Shown in pieces: positions 24,135-38,400 of a DNA stretch of 64,000 bases (within the stretch, counting starts at the first letter, position 1; each line of letters opens with the position of its first letter). A model generated the notes under the pieces. That model was not told the origin of the DNA. It did no database searches and saw only the letters and a list, made by a program, of their open reading frames with translations. Source of the DNA: Piper betle (Eukaryota > Streptophyta > Magnoliopsida > Piperales > Piperaceae). Where the stretch lies: contig JAURVB010001585.1 in NCBI GenBank assembly GCA_033002965.1, positions 1-64,000 of the forward strand. The letters are read 5' to 3'. The position numbers and the translations under genes are program-made.

Positions 24135-24424
24135 TAGGGGTGCTAATTGAGCGAGCAAGCCGAGCTCAACATGTGTTCGAACTCGACTCGAATAGTTCGA
24201 AACTCGTTCGAACTCGATTCGAGATTGAACGAGTTTTGGACATACATGCTCGAGTTCGACTCGAATATCTTTTATGTGTTCGAGCTCGACTCGAGCTCGA
24301 ATATACTTAAACTGTTTAATTTTTGTAAGCTTGTTCGTTAGCTCGAAATCAGCTCAATTAAAAGTCAAAAGTACCTCACTTAAAAAAAATGAAGCCATCT
24401 CAACTATCTTACTTCTTTGTTATT

Positions 24425-24465
<41 letters not shown>

Positions 24466-24678
24466 ATATAAAGACTATATTATTATATTATTTTATTGAG
24501 TCGAGTTCGAGTCGAGTTCAAGTTACAACCGAGTCGAGTCGAGTCGAACACGACCTTGCTCAAGCTCGGCTCGTAAGATTCGAGTTCGAGTCGAGCATTT
24601 AAATGTCGAGTTTCGAGTCGAGTCAAGCCGAGCCGAATGCTAATACTCACGAACTGGCTCGCTCAATTAGCAACCCTA
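24135..24678. mobile_element. hAT-like MITE, 544 bp, with 8-bp TSD
   Basis: Terminal inverted repeats are TAGGGGTGCTAATTGAGCGA at the left and the complement TAGGGTTGCTAATTGAGCGA at the right. Flanks CCTTCAAG (24127-24134) and CCTTCATG (24679-24686) differ at one base, an 8-bp hAT-type duplication. The interior is packed with short alternating TCGAG/CTCGA motifs on both strands, so a transcript could fold back. A (TA)n run lies at about 24431-24459. A diverged relative is split across 44652-48956. Confidence 0.85.
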
Positions 24679-24686
24679 CCTTCATG

Positions 24687-25374
24687 GACGATGCTTCCTA
24701 GTTTCTAGTAAAATATGCTAATATGTAAAGTTGTAAATTGAGGGAGACCAAGGTTGCTTAAAATCAACGGCTAATGATATTTTTTTAGTGATAAAATTGA
24801 TAATTTTTGTAATTTTGAGGAAGTTATTAAAAAATATAATTAATTTTATATTTTTTATAGTATAAATAATTAACTAAATTATTAGGATTATCAATTTAAT
24901 TGCTAAAAAATATCATTAACCAAAATAAATGAATATCATTGTGTTAACTACATTGTTGAAAATCTAATTGAATTATAATTAAATTTTACATTTTTTAGAA
25001 TAAAATAAATGTCCACTTGAGTGGTTTTTCTAATACTCATCTTTTAATATAAGCGATTATAATTTAGAACACATAAATGAAGGAGATTAATTTTAATCCG
25101 ATCTAAAGGCAGGTGGATGCTTTCCATATTTATTTTAAATTTTAAACAGCTTCATTTAAGATTTCCGGTTTTAGTTAGAATCATTTAAGTGGATGTTAAA
25201 CATTTACTATATTTAAAAACTGAATATAAGTAATAATGGTAAGACGTCTGATTCAACTATCAATTATATATGTGAAATTGAAAACGAGTATAGTTAATAA
25301 TGTACACGAAAAATGTAAATGAACTGTAAATAGATATATATATATATTGCGCAAAAATAATATGCCAGACCAAA

Positions 25375-25412
<38 letters not shown>

Positions 25413-27045
25413 TATGTATTTAATAAAAAATAAGTAGATGTTTAATGCGCATTATGCTGAAAATAATCATGATTACAATTAATTGCTCCTCTTGTGCAAA
25501 AAAATCCATTTTTTTCTTATCTTAAAAGATAAGAAAAAGATAAATAAAAAAATGTAAAAAATTGATTGCACTATACGTGACCCACTTTAAACTATAATGA
25601 TCATTTTGTGCAGATATTTAAATAGAAATATACTTCAATTGTATATAAAATAACAAATGCAAAATATTTCTTATATAAAATATATTAATTATACTCTATC
25701 TCATTACATTAAAGTGTCTAAGTTTTTTTTTTTTTTGCTTTCATTGAGTTTTAATCTTTCTTTCTTTGTAATTGATTCTCACCCTACAATAATTTCGTGA
25801 GTATATTAATACATACTTAATTTTATTATTATTACTATTATTATTATTATTATTATTTATCATTAAGAAAGAGTTGGACTATAATTCCATCTAAACAAGG
25901 GATTTTAAAGATATTAATAAATTTTAATATATTCATAATTACAATATGAACTATCAATTAAAGTTTATTACTTGATAATATATACATTATTTAGATTTTT
26001 ACATACTTTATATATTTATTTATTTACACATTGTTATTTATTTACAAAATATTAAAGTATAATTCCATTCAAATTAAATTTTTGTATAAAATAAATTATA
26101 TTTAGTTATTAAAATTTCTACTTATTAGAATTAAAATTACTGTTAATATTTGTAAAAAACTATATTTTTGTTAAAATCAAATAAATATTCATTATTTTTT
26201 ATTTATAAATAATGTAATAAATATTTTAAAATTAATTTTATATATTCTTAGTATACATCATTAATAAACTTTAAATATACCTTGTACATCAGACAGGTTT
26301 TTGGTCAATAACTTTTGAAAAAATCATTTTAAAATTTCCTGTTATTTATATTATTTTTATGTCAAATTTGTTTTCGTTAATATTAAGTTATGAATCTATG
26401 GCTCCTTTTTTCCCCTCAAATAATAATAATAATAATATTATAGGTACATTAGAAGGGCCACCAATAGCATATTTTGTAAACCCCGAGTCATGTACATACC
26501 AAGTCAAGCTAAGTTTTTCCCCGTTCAAATTCGACTTATTTAATAAACAAATCAAATTTTAAAATATATAATTTCAAATTAAATTATTTTAATTTGAGTT
26601 TGAGTAAAACTTGATCAAATTTAAATCAAATATTAATCTTATTCAAATTCCAATCTAATTTATTATCTATAATGCAACATTTTTATTTTTATTTTTATTT
26701 AAAACTAGGAATGGCATTCTTCATAATTGATAATTATACAATAACTATTAAATTATTTTGATTTAATCATTTTTATACCAAATTATTATTTTTAATATAA
26801 TATTATATATGTACTATTAAATAATAAAAATTATTAAAAAATTATATTAAACATCGGATCAATTCCAGCCAATTTTTAAGTAGATTTGAGTGTTTTTGAA
26901 TCAAATCGAGTAAAGTTTGCTGTAACTTAAAACCGGTTCTATATTGTAATAGAGTGTAAGTTAATTTTTTTAAGATTAAAATTTAAATTAATTTTAAAAT
27001 TAATTAAATTTGAGTCGAGTAAAATGAGTTAGTGAAAAATAAAAT
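24687..27045. other. Very AT-rich intergenic DNA
   Basis: No gene or clear transposon. Simple repeats occur at about 25323-25347 (TA), 25379-25411 (TA) and 25824-25858 (ATT). The stretch 26560-26910 has short GAGTTTGAGTAAAACTTGA-type motifs that faintly recall the TCGAG-rich MITE interior. A possible G-box, CACGTG, lies at 27046-27051 just upstream of pseudogene B. Confidence 0.4.
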
Positions 27046-27174
27046 CACGTGCTAGCCAACGTGTGCCGAGCGTCTGGAAGAAACTCTTTACGTCCTCCCC
27101 TTTACCCTTTGAAAAAAGGCAAACCGTACTCGCTCGCAAATCCTGGATCCCATCCCCGTCCACCGACCACCCAC

Positions 27175-28774
27175 ATGGCTCCCATCGTCAGCCCGCCGGA
27201 GACCCACCATGGCGGCGTCTCCTCCCACTCCACCGGCGACCCCTTCATCGACCTCATGTCTACCCACTTCAACAAATCGTATGAGGCCACCACCAGGCCG
27301 CCCATGGGCCTCACCGAAAACCAGTCCCCCACCTTCCTCTCCACCGGCGACCCCTGCCTGGACTTCTTCTTCCACGTCCTCTCGGACACCCCCTCTGAAA
27401 TCATCCATCAACTCCTCGAATCGGCGTGGGATCGCGACCCCCTCACCGCCCTCAAGCTCCACCACGGCAACGACATGAGGAAGACCGCCAAATCGGAGAG
27501 GCTACGCTACAAGAGGAGGCACCCCCGTCGCAGCAACAAGACGAAGAGGAAGAAGTCGCCCGAGGCAAAGTCGTTGGGCCAGAAATCCATCATACTGCCC
27601 CTCCTCCCATTGGAAACGCGCCGGAGGTGGTGAGAGAATTGAGGAAGAAGAAGGAGACGGAGCAGGCCAAGCGGGCTATGGAGCGGTATAACCGTGACCT
27701 CAACTATCAGCTCCTACACGACCAAATATCGGAGTGCTGCGCCCAGCTGCTCCGATCGGACCACGCAGTGTTGAGGTCAGGAGAGATGTGGCGGATTGGG
27801 CTGGAGGCCAAGTGGTGCCCCCTCCCTCGACTCCTCTTACGACCGCCACACCCCGCTTTGTGAGTCCATCGCGCGCCGGGTTTTCCCGGCTGAGGAAGGA
27901 GGTGCTCGTCCCACTCCGCGCCGAGCTCGACCTGCCGGAGGTCTACATGAGCGCCAACCGGTGGGACTCCCTCCCCTACGCCCGCGTCCTCTCGGTCGCC
28001 ATGAAGAACTACAAGAGCCACTTCCAAAAGCACGACCCCGAGCGATTCGCCGAGTACCTACGCCGGGTGAGGGACGGCGCGGCCAAGATCGCGGCGGGGC
28101 CGCTGCCGCCGCACGAGATCCTGGCCGAAGCGGAGTCGGAGGTGGCGGATCTGCAGTGAAAGCGGATGGTGTCGGCTGTGGCGGAGAAGGGGCGGCTGAC
28201 CAACTGCCTGGCCGTCTGCGACGCCTTCGGCAGCATGATCGGCATCCCCATGGAGGTGTGTATCGCCATGGGGATTCTGGTGTCGGATCTGAGCGAGGAG
28301 CCATGGAAGGGGCAGGTGATAAGCTTCAGCAAGGAACCGCAGATGCCCCGTATCGAAGGCGAAACCCTGGCGCAGAAGGTGGAATTCCTGAGGAACATGG
28401 AGTGGGGGTACAACACCAACTTCTAAAAGGTGTTCGATCAAATACTGGCCCTCGCCACGCAGGCAAAGTTAGCAGAGACGAAGATGATAAAGAGGGTATT
28501 CGTGGTTAGTGACATGGAGTTCGACCAGGCATCGAGCAACCCGTGGGAGACGGACTACGAGGTGATAGAGAGGAAGTTCCGGGAATGCGGCTATTCGGGG
28601 CCGCCGGAGATGGTGTTCTGGAACCTCCGGTCATCCAGCTCGACGCCGGTGACCAAGGAGGAGAAAGGGGTGGCGCTGGTGAACGGCTTCTCTAAGAATC
28701 AGCTCAAGCTACTTCCGGAAGAGGGACGGGTTCTGAAACCGGCGGAGGTGATGCAAGGCGGCTATCACCGGTGA
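27175..28774 (+). pseudogene. DUF2828 (vWA-type) pseudogene B
   Basis: The start at 27175 opens MAPIVSPPETHHGGV, then GDPFIDLMSTHFNKSYEAT, SPTFLSTGDPCLDFFFHVLS and ESAWDRDPLTALKL, the DUF2828 N-terminus. The conserved FYTAALWLH block present in copy A is deleted after TALKL. The frame then moves twice (near 27810 and 27890), with clear family blocks in each: AKRAMERYNRD; PSLDSSYDRHTPLCESIARR; RLRKEVLVPLRAELDLPEVY. From 27890 one frame runs to the end, interrupted by two stops: TGA at 28157-28159, where the family has Trp before KRMV, and TAA at 28424-28426, where it has Gln before KVFD. The vWA metal motif reads DAFGSM. MIKRVFVVSDMEFDQASSNP and NPWETDYEVIERKF are well kept. It is less decayed than copy A and could have died recently. 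Confidence 0.88.
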
Positions 28775-29437
28775 TGAGTATGCCGACCTTATCATCTTCC
28801 ACTGATGAAACATTTCGAATCAGTTGAAGCTTTTTTTTTTAAAAAAAAGTCTTTCACGGTTGCAGCTTTTTTTTAAAAAAAAACCAAGTCTTACCAGTTG
28901 CTCTTGAACTCAACAGTCTACATGTATTTCAAGATACAAAGTTCTTTTGGATACTTTGAGGTGCAAAATGGCTGGCTAGATGATGAATCTATTTCTTCTC
29001 TCCTTGGACAGCTTGTTTCTTATGGAGTTGAGCTTCTGCTTGCGATTATGAACTCCAATAAAATACCCTTCTTTATCCTTGTTTTTCATTCAGTAAATTC
29101 CGGCGTCTGGGATGATGACAACCAGCTTCGCCTTCACAGGGTGAGATGCCAGCTTCGGAAAAAGGCGCACCCGACCCTAATATCATGGAAGAACTCGACA
29201 GCCAAAATATTTAAGCATCAGATGACTTACATTACAGAAAAGAATTCCGACCAAGGTATATTTATGTCTTCTGGAACAACACAAAACCAAAAAAACCAAA
29301 AAATCTGCCAATTGGCTAAATTACAAAAGAATTGGAGTCAAGAATGCTCACGAAAGAATGTAAATAAACAAACAACATTTACCAATAAAATGATAGCTAA
29401 CTGCATGAAAAAATGAACTGTTTTGGGGAAGCAATTC
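28775..29437. other. Spacer between DUF2828 pseudogene B and SCD2 3' end
   Basis: Two T(n)A(n) palindromes lie at about 28828-28849 and 28866-28883. A 172-codon open frame on + (28898-29416) starts well but ends in low-complexity Lys/Asn/Gln sequence; I recognise no domain and do not call it a gene. The minus-strand SCD2 3' untranslated region should fall in the right part. Confidence 0.35.
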
Positions 29438-32400
29438 CTAGTTATCAGAATCAATTGCATGCTCTGCCTGGTCATATTCCTTCCTAGACGTTTCCCATAG
29501 TTGTTGCTCTAACCCGAGCTTCCTCAGCTCCACTAAACCTCTTTCGGCTGCACAAAAATAATCGTAATAAGAACGAAGATGAAAGATGCAACAGAATCCA
29601 ACCAAAAGCTGCTCCCCCCCCCAATATACGATCTGTTACAAATAATTTAAACTAGCACTGTGATCACATTTCAAAATTGAGGTCCATGATATTAGGGCAT
29701 GTTTTCCTCCACAATACTTCCAATAAGTAGAAATTTTTGGTACCCACCATCAACTGCATCTTGACATGTAGGGGCTTGGCCACTGCGATTAATCCAAAAT
29801 TGAAGGCGCTCTTCAGCTATGTCATCTTCCACACAATGAGTTTTTGCTCGTCTCCAGAAATAAATAAGCCATGCCTTAAAACAAACCATTTCTTCATTAA
29901 ATCATAAAATAAAATATAAATAGCAAAGATTCTCACAGCATGATGAAGAAGAGCTATAATGTAAACCTAATCTCCCAATAGTGGGAACTTATCCAGGAAA
30001 ATTTGCTTCCTCAAATTAAATCAAATATAAGATACAATGGTAAAGGAAGATTATAGGATGTGATACTTCCTCAACATGCTTACATTAAGGGACCATATGC
30101 CATAATTAAATAAAATTTAATCATAGTAAACCAGTTAAGTTCCTGATATGATAAGCACCAAAAGAAAGACTACCAATATAATTTGAATAATTACCATTAT
30201 TATCCAACTAGTACTGCATAAATAAGTCTACATCACATGAATACTACTTGACAAGACTGGACTACAAATAGAAGTTCCTGTAGAAACACGTAAGTGGAAT
30301 AAATATTCTCTTCAATGTTGACCATTCATACCATTTTTCCATATGAATTTAACAAGTAACAGAATATGTAACATGTTCAAATTGGAGAATATATCAATTT
30401 GCACATTATTTATTAAAAGCCTTCATTTCTGACCAGCCAATTTAGGATCCCACGAACAAGTATATTTCAAAAATAAAAAAGTCCCATAACATTTGTCTTT
30501 CGCCCCTACTAAACTGTTAGTGAGAACAAAAACCAATGAGAACATCCAAATTCAAAAGCCAAAATGATTGTCATCCCATGATCCACCTAATGTAATTGAA
30601 GTAGGGGGCAACGGTGCTCAATCATGGCTCACTCAACCCAGATAGTTGGGGCTTAGTCTATTGAGGAAAAGAATCATGAAACTAACCTACATTAGTTTGT
30701 GCATGTGGAAACGAGAACCCTGTGTCCAGTTAAGAGGACTTTGACATGCAGTTATTAAAAGATAAAAAAACAGATATAGGACGATCTAAAAGAATGCTGA
30801 TGGAAACAGTGGTAGAAGACCTCTGAGTTAAGAAACGTTAATATGTCAGCAGCAGATAAAGGGAATACAATCCACATCCTCAGTCCCCATCATTACGGAT
30901 CAGATATGAGAAAAATGATTATGATGTGCTTGATTCAGATTCATTGCCTCCATCCAAGTACATTTCAACCTTCCCAAAAAACTTATATATGTCTGTGCTT
31001 AAATAACGAACAAATGTAAAAAGAAAGAGAAAAAGAACTAACCTGTTTGAAAAGAACATCTTCTATTTCTTCTCGACTAAGTTCTGGGAAGATAAAAAAT
31101 AAAGAAGTTTATAAGTTTCTTTGAAGCCAATTTGATGCAATAATCATAGGACAGAGGAAAATAAAGTTAAAGAAATAATAAGCAAGGAAAAATAATCATG
31201 ACAAAGCACTAAATTACCAAATGACTCCAAAAATTTCGAATCTCCGGGAGATTTTAGATCTGATAAAAGTAGCAAAATTTGTGGCCATTAGCTAAACTTA
31301 ATTCAGAATCCAATTCGCAGTAGCTAAAATAAAGGCAGACCTGAGATAGGCTGGCGAATCAAGTTTGGGCGTAGGTGGTTCCCTAGAGCTAGGGTTACTG
31401 CATCCTCAACCTGAGCATCCAAAACAAGCACACAAAAGGACATCTTAATGCACGAATAAGAGCAAGGTAAAGACAAAAGCACACGAGGAAAAATAATGAC
31501 TGCAAATTAAGAATGGTATATTTATCTCCACAAAACTAGGGATGAGAATCATGAGAGCATGCTGATAAAAAGCAACTGATCAGCAGGCATTCTTTAGGCC
31601 TTCAGCAAAGATAACCCAGACTAATCAATATTTTATATTTATAGTTGCTCTTAGAAAACTGTATCTATCAACTTTCAAAAGAAACAGCAGCTGCCAAGAA
31701 AGATAATTATGAATGGATAGATAACCAAGAATGGAAATAGAACTACTTCTGATATTGCTTGCGGTACTTATTTGATCTGTATCCCACTCATTCTTAACCT
31801 ATACCAATCATCTACTGGGCATACATGGCCAGCCTGACCCTTGTGTAAGTAATGGCAAATGTTCAATGATAAAGAAGAAAGAAGACCAAGAGCCAGATAT
31901 CAATCAGATTTCAGAACACCACCAAAGTTTACTTACCTTTAAAGATGCCAATTCTTTTAGACCTTTTTCAACAGAAAGCATGCTTTCAATGTTCCCTTCC
32001 CCGGATATATCACTTGAGTCACGGACAAGTACATTTCTATTCCTAGGATTAGCATTAGCTGCACATTTTTATTGAAATGAATTGACAATTGATAGCACTG
32101 TTCATTGCAAAAAAAAAGAGCTAATGATACAAACTTCTTCAAATGATCCTATCATTTACCTTGGTTCCATGAGTCTTCCTTTGCTTTCTGTCCGGCAGAA
32201 ACAACAACTTCCAGAGGAAGAGGAGCCAATGAGGACCAGTGTTCATGTTTTATTCCAGAAATATCAGCATGTATCCCTGTACAGAAGAAAAACAATATAG
32301 ATGCATTTTTGTGGTATAACATGAATCACCATCAATATCATCATCATCATCGATTTTTTTCCCCCCAAATAACTACAACCAAAGACAAAAAATTTATTTA

Positions 32401-35400
32401 TTCATTTTAGTTTCTTACATGCCATAATCACAATTAGAAATCCGAAAATTTTATATCAATTCTTTTTGCTTTAACCCAAAATTTTGTTCTTTCTCGTTCT
32501 CTATATATTCAAGCTTAAGAACACATACATGGAAAGGAGCTATGCAACAGAAAAAAAATTATTATGTACATGTTCAAGTGAGGAAATCAAGTGATTTTCC
32601 CAAGGTTCACTCATCAAGTGATTCTGGTAGGTCTATTTTCCAGTCCCCTACCACTATCCCCGCTTCCTCTTCTCCCTGGTCAAACCAGTCACACAAACTG
32701 AAGAAATCATCATCCGACAAAACATCCAGAAAGCTGAAACTTCTCCTAAAACTTCAAGTATATTTTTAGCCACCCGAGAAGGCCACTTCACTCTAAGAAG
32801 CCATTTGACAATTGCATTGGCCCCTGCAAGTTTCTGGTACCTGCTGCTAGAGGTTTTTGTCCATCTTCATCTCACACCCACTGTTCCATCAGCCCTACTA
32901 TCAAACATGACTCTGGCTGCTGGAAATATCTTACTTGCTGCAAGAATTGCCTCTCCAACCCAGAGGCTTCTGGTGATTGATTAAAGGATCAGGAGGTTGA
33001 AAATTGCAGTCAAAGTACAAACTGCTACTGCTACTAAGTGACCTCTAATCTCATTCCTTCCTCGTTATAATTTCATACTCAATCAAAATGGGCATTATGT
33101 TATGGCGTTGCTCAACCACTGTATTAAAGGCTCAATGCATAGCTAAAACCGTTGTGTACAACCATGACCCAAAGTTCCCAATACTACATACTAGACTTCT
33201 GCCACCACAATAATCTTCGTATAAATTTCATCTATTTAAAATCAATTTTCTGAGGTCATGCATATTAAGAAATTAGCATTTACAACAACATTACCATGCT
33301 GAACAGCTAATTCCCAGTACCGAGCCAGCCAACACCGCTTAAGAACCACCTCTTCCTAACAGCAAAATGCAAAGCATATCATGGCCATAATCTACTTGCT
33401 AACATATGCATCATAATGTTTTCTAACACTAGGATGGAGAAAGTAGCACCAACCATTTCTTCCTGAGTCAAAACCATCCTTTGTGTCATGTTACGAAGAG
33501 CATTAGTTTCAGTTTCTGCTTCAAGAAGCTGTTCCGATATAGTGGATGCCTCTGCTTTTGCACTCTAATTTAAGGAAAAAAATATGAGACTAGGAAGAGA
33601 TGGGACAATGGAATCTTATATTACCTTGATCCATTGCAAAAACATTTACCTCTATTTCCATCTTCAGCGCTGCGATCTCCTCATCTCGACTATCCTTTAT
33701 TTGCTTGGCAGCTTTAAGAGCAGTCTAAATGACGCATAGAAGTAAGCATCCAAATCATGCATGATGATAAGAAATGTGAATTATGATGCATTCATACAAC
33801 AGTGTGTCAGCATTAACGCATATCAGTTTTTTAAAAAGGCGCACACTCCACAACTAAGCACTAATATTTGATGAACAAAGATCACGAGGCAAAATATAGA
33901 TAGCTGGATCTATGAATATAAAAAAGAGTAAAGAACTCCAGATAGATTCCCAATTTATACCTCTCTTTGGCGCAAAGCCGCCTCCTTCCTGCAAAAAAAG
34001 GTATGCAAAGTTGGACAAAAACAAACACGTAAGTCAGACAGCTCCAGGCCAGAACTCACCTGCTCAAAAAACGAGCTTCAAGAGATACCCCTTCACCAAG
34101 AGCAGCTACCTTTCCAATACATGGTTATAAAAAAGTTATATTGTCATGTTCAAGAAAGAGTTTTAGGCATGCATCTGACGTAGGCAATGCTAGATGACCT
34201 GTTTCTCAAGCTCCCTGGCTCTAGCTTCTGCTTCTTCACATCTCTCTTCAGCAATTCGAAGCTAGATATGCATTCTAACAGTAATTAGCCCGCAAAATAA
34301 ACTATATACCATACAAGAAAACTTTGCAATCTACTCACCTTGTTAAGCATATTTTCGTTCTCTTCTTGAAGCATGTCTAGCTGCAGAATGAATGTAATTT
34401 AACACCCACATCAAAATAGTAAACAACATAAAAGAACATAAACCTACATTCAATCAATTTTAGATCACAAAAGTAAAAACATAAAACAAAAAAACCTCGT
34501 CTTGAAGAGCAGTGGCCTCTTTTTCAGTTCCCAACTCCTTTAAGTTTAAATGTCCTATGTCTGAAGATAATCTACATACGAAACTAATAAAAGCTTAGCA
34601 TCCATAACTACGAAATGATTATGAATACATACAATGAAGGTGTTATAACTAAATCGCTTGAATGCGAGGTAGCCAACACATAAAATCCCAATATTTTAGT
34701 ACACAGGCAGAATCTCATTCAAGCAACATTTAATTCAAAAACGTCAGTTGATTCATCCCATTATATACTTTTAGGAAGAATATTAAATATGTATGAAGTC
34801 AATCATCATAAGTTACATAATCTGATTACTTGTAGTGGAGGTCCCAGGCCGAAATATAAAGGGAGGTAATTGGTGCCCAAATGAACCCAGCCTAAAAAAA
34901 ATTGTTGTTTCTTCTCATATGGCTCGCAGACTGGTGTGTAAGAAGTTCCTTTGGACCAAGAAATGGGTAAAAGAAAAATCATGCATTTCCCATTGGTGAA
35001 CAGTTGCAGGAAAATCTAACGCAGCATCAAAAAAAAATGTTGATGTTGTTTTAAAAATTCTAGTGTTGGATGCCAATGGCCAAAGGGTAAGCTGTTCAAT
35101 GGCCATGCCAGACTCTGGAGTCTGGTGCTGATGACAAAAACCATGACAATAATGCCACCATTGTTCTTTGCCTAGTGCTGATTTATTGTGGTTGTAAAAG
35201 TTTTTGCTATAACTTACTTAAAGAAATATTGCTTAGGGAAGAAGCACAACTACACCTGTATACAAGAAGAATATAATCTACAGTTATGGAATGAAGTGCC
35301 CATAAAGAAAATACTTTGTGACTGACATACTCTTAAGGTGTGCTTTACTGTTAATGAAGGACAAACTAAATTTCCAAGAACATACGTTGCACCACTGATA

Positions 35401-38400
35401 AAAACAGCCAAAATGAGATTTCTAAGACGTGTGTTAAAGCATCAAGGACAACTTGACAATTTTTATTCAGCTTAAATTGTTTAAAATGGTCTCATCATGC
35501 ATGTAAAGAAGACTTGTAGTGGTAAGTAAGACGTATAGCTTCTCCTACAATAGAAAAAAGGAGAGTGGAAGATTAAAAATATATGTATATAAACATAGGT
35601 TGTTACATAAAAGATAATAAATGAATAGTCATTGATCTTTAGCCCGGTCTGCAATCAAGTACAATGACAAAATTAATTTAAGTTCTCAAACCTACTCATT
35701 AGACTGAAACTTTTACAACCATTTGAACCAAATGACAGAACAAGAGAGCATGTAAAGAGAAACATGAATAAACTATCTATACACCAATAGGCCTAGAAAC
35801 CCAAACCCCCGTCTTCGGTTGTTACTATGACATTATTTCATTCTCATACGCACAGGATGTTGAGATGGCTAAAAAAGTGCTCACTTGATTAGGTTGCACT
35901 TTGTTTCTACAACGAGGTTTTTATACAGAACACTATTTTCGTATATGTTTTCCCTTTGATGAATAGTAATTGTATGTCGTCTACAAAGATGGCTAAATGT
36001 TGGAGCATTAAGTCACCCAAAAGGCATAATCAAAAAAACTTGCAGGTCCATATATGGTTCTTAATGCAATCTTTGAAATGTTTTCTACTCTTTCGAGAAT
36101 GACAAGGAGTTTTGACGTCAAGGTCAATGCAAGAAAGAGGGTATCTAATTTAATAAATGCATAGTTTAAAGCATCCTGTAATTGATGCATAAACGTGATG
36201 CTTGGGGAAACACTCGGTCTAATGAATCCTTGACTCATTAGTGTCTATAACTCATTATTATCCTATACAAGGAGCCAAATTATGTTAGTATCAGTTGATG
36301 TTGTTGTCTACTCCTCTAGGTCTTCGAGAATAATCTTGGTGAATTGCACAATTCGGGTCTTCTTCAAGGCGAGCATCCTAAATCCATTTACATAGTTAAA
36401 CGAACGGATAGGATATCAATTTCGTTCTCTATTCTTGCCTCGACCTTGCAAAGAAATGTCTTTTGGCAATTTTATCAAGTTCTTTGTTTAGACATCATTC
36501 ATTCTAAAGACATATGAAATTTGCAGTTGAATATTACAATTAGCTATTAAGCAATGCTATTGAATTAACAGGAACATTATACACATTACCTTTAAGGTCA
36601 CATATTTGTATGAGTGGTTACAATAGTGAATATTTTAATTTCTATATATCCAATTCTTGCCAAAAGAACAGGTAGTTGCTAGAGGTATGTTGATCACTAG
36701 AGCATATTAGTCACGACTATCGTAATGTACTTGCCATAGTGGTTGCTTAGCCATCCTTGCTACTTGTTGTTGGGCAAAGAGGTGATGTTAGTGGTGAGCT
36801 TTCCGATTTTTCTTGAGCTAGGTACTTCTTCTTGCTATCCTAGTTTGTCTTGTAGTCATAAAATTTCTTCACTTTTGATGTTATTTGTAATGTTGAACTT
36901 AATTTCTTTAGTTTGACCTTCTCTTATTGTATACATGAGGCTGGGAGTCCAAGTCTTATGGAGGCATTAGAAAGTGTCAACTAAGCAACATCGCAACTAT
37001 AAAAATATCTATAATTAAATGTAAGCGTATCTACACCGGTAACTATAAATAAAGACATGCTCCCCTGCATTTATCGTTTGTTTGATGATATGTACTTGAG
37101 AGAGTGGTGTTTCTGTGTTGAATTTGGCCATCTCCTCATGGTAATTGGTGCATCTTGTTCGACACTTATTGCGCTTCCTTGCCCTGGTTAATATGGTTTT
37201 GATGTATACTTGGTGTATCAAAATCCTATGAGGTCCAATATTATAATCCACTTTGCCTTGTGTTGTAGCCCACAATATCACCGAAGGTATCAAACTTGAC
37301 CAAAGGTCATCTTAACTAGTGATAGAGTTCAGTGAAAAAACACTCTATTCTTCTTCCTTTCGGTGTAAACTAAATCTGATGTAAATCTTTTCTAGAGTTT
37401 CTAAACTTATACCCATATTATACCACTTGCTTTTGCTTAATGTTTCTCTTTTCCTGACATTTCCCAGTGGAAGTACTTTTATTGTTTCCACTATGAATTC
37501 TTCCAAGTGATTTGTCCTTGTTGATGGTGAGCGAAGGTAATTTCCTAGACTATCTTAACGTGCTTTGTCTTTTGAATGATTTCTGTAATGATAACTTTGA
37601 AATGACAGGTATCCATATCATTGTAACACTCCTATGGTTGATGACATATAAGAATAAATGCTTTCTTCATCAAACTTACCAAAGAGCTTCACGAATCTTT
37701 CATCTCAATATGAATTACTTGCTTCGGATCCTTCTCCTCTAGCTCATATAGTTTCCACTATATAATAGGAGAAGGATCGAACAGATCAGTGGATGCCAAG
37801 AATCTAGGAGTTGTGAGGAGTATGAAAGATTCGTGAAGAATGGTGGACGACCTTTCTTTGGTAAGTTTGATGAGGAAGAGACATTCTTATAGATGTCATC
37901 AGCCATAGGAGTGTTTGGTAGTATGGGATGCTCTGATGGAGCACAGAGAGTGCATCATTACAGGGCATTCCAAGACATAGGCAAGAGTGGGTGGGATTTC
38001 AGCGCAGAATTCCACCTTCGCTCACCGGCCAACCCAAGGGACATCACTTGGAAGGAATTCATAGTGGAATTTAATAGAAAGTACTTCCCGCCAGATGTCG
38101 TGAAGAGGAAGGAGCGGGAATTCCTGACATTGAAGCAGGGACCCCGACAGTGGTACAATATGAGACCAAGTTTAGAGCTCTGGAGAGATTTACATCAGAT
38201 TTGGTTCCCACCGAAGGAAGAAGAATAGAGTGTTTTCATGAGGCCTCCATCATGAGATTAGGATGACCTATTTGGATAGAAAGTTTGATACCTTCGGTGA
38301 TGTTGTGAGAGCTGCAAGCAAGGCAGAGTGAGTTATAACTGTTGGACCTCGCTAGGATTTTGACCATAGGCAGCAACATCCAAGCGCCATATTAACCAGA

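Noticed and set aside
28898..29416. 172-codon plus-strand frame downstream of DUF2828 copy B
   Set aside because: It ends in Lys/Asn/Gln-rich sequence, resembles no family and probably overlaps the SCD2 3' untranslated region.
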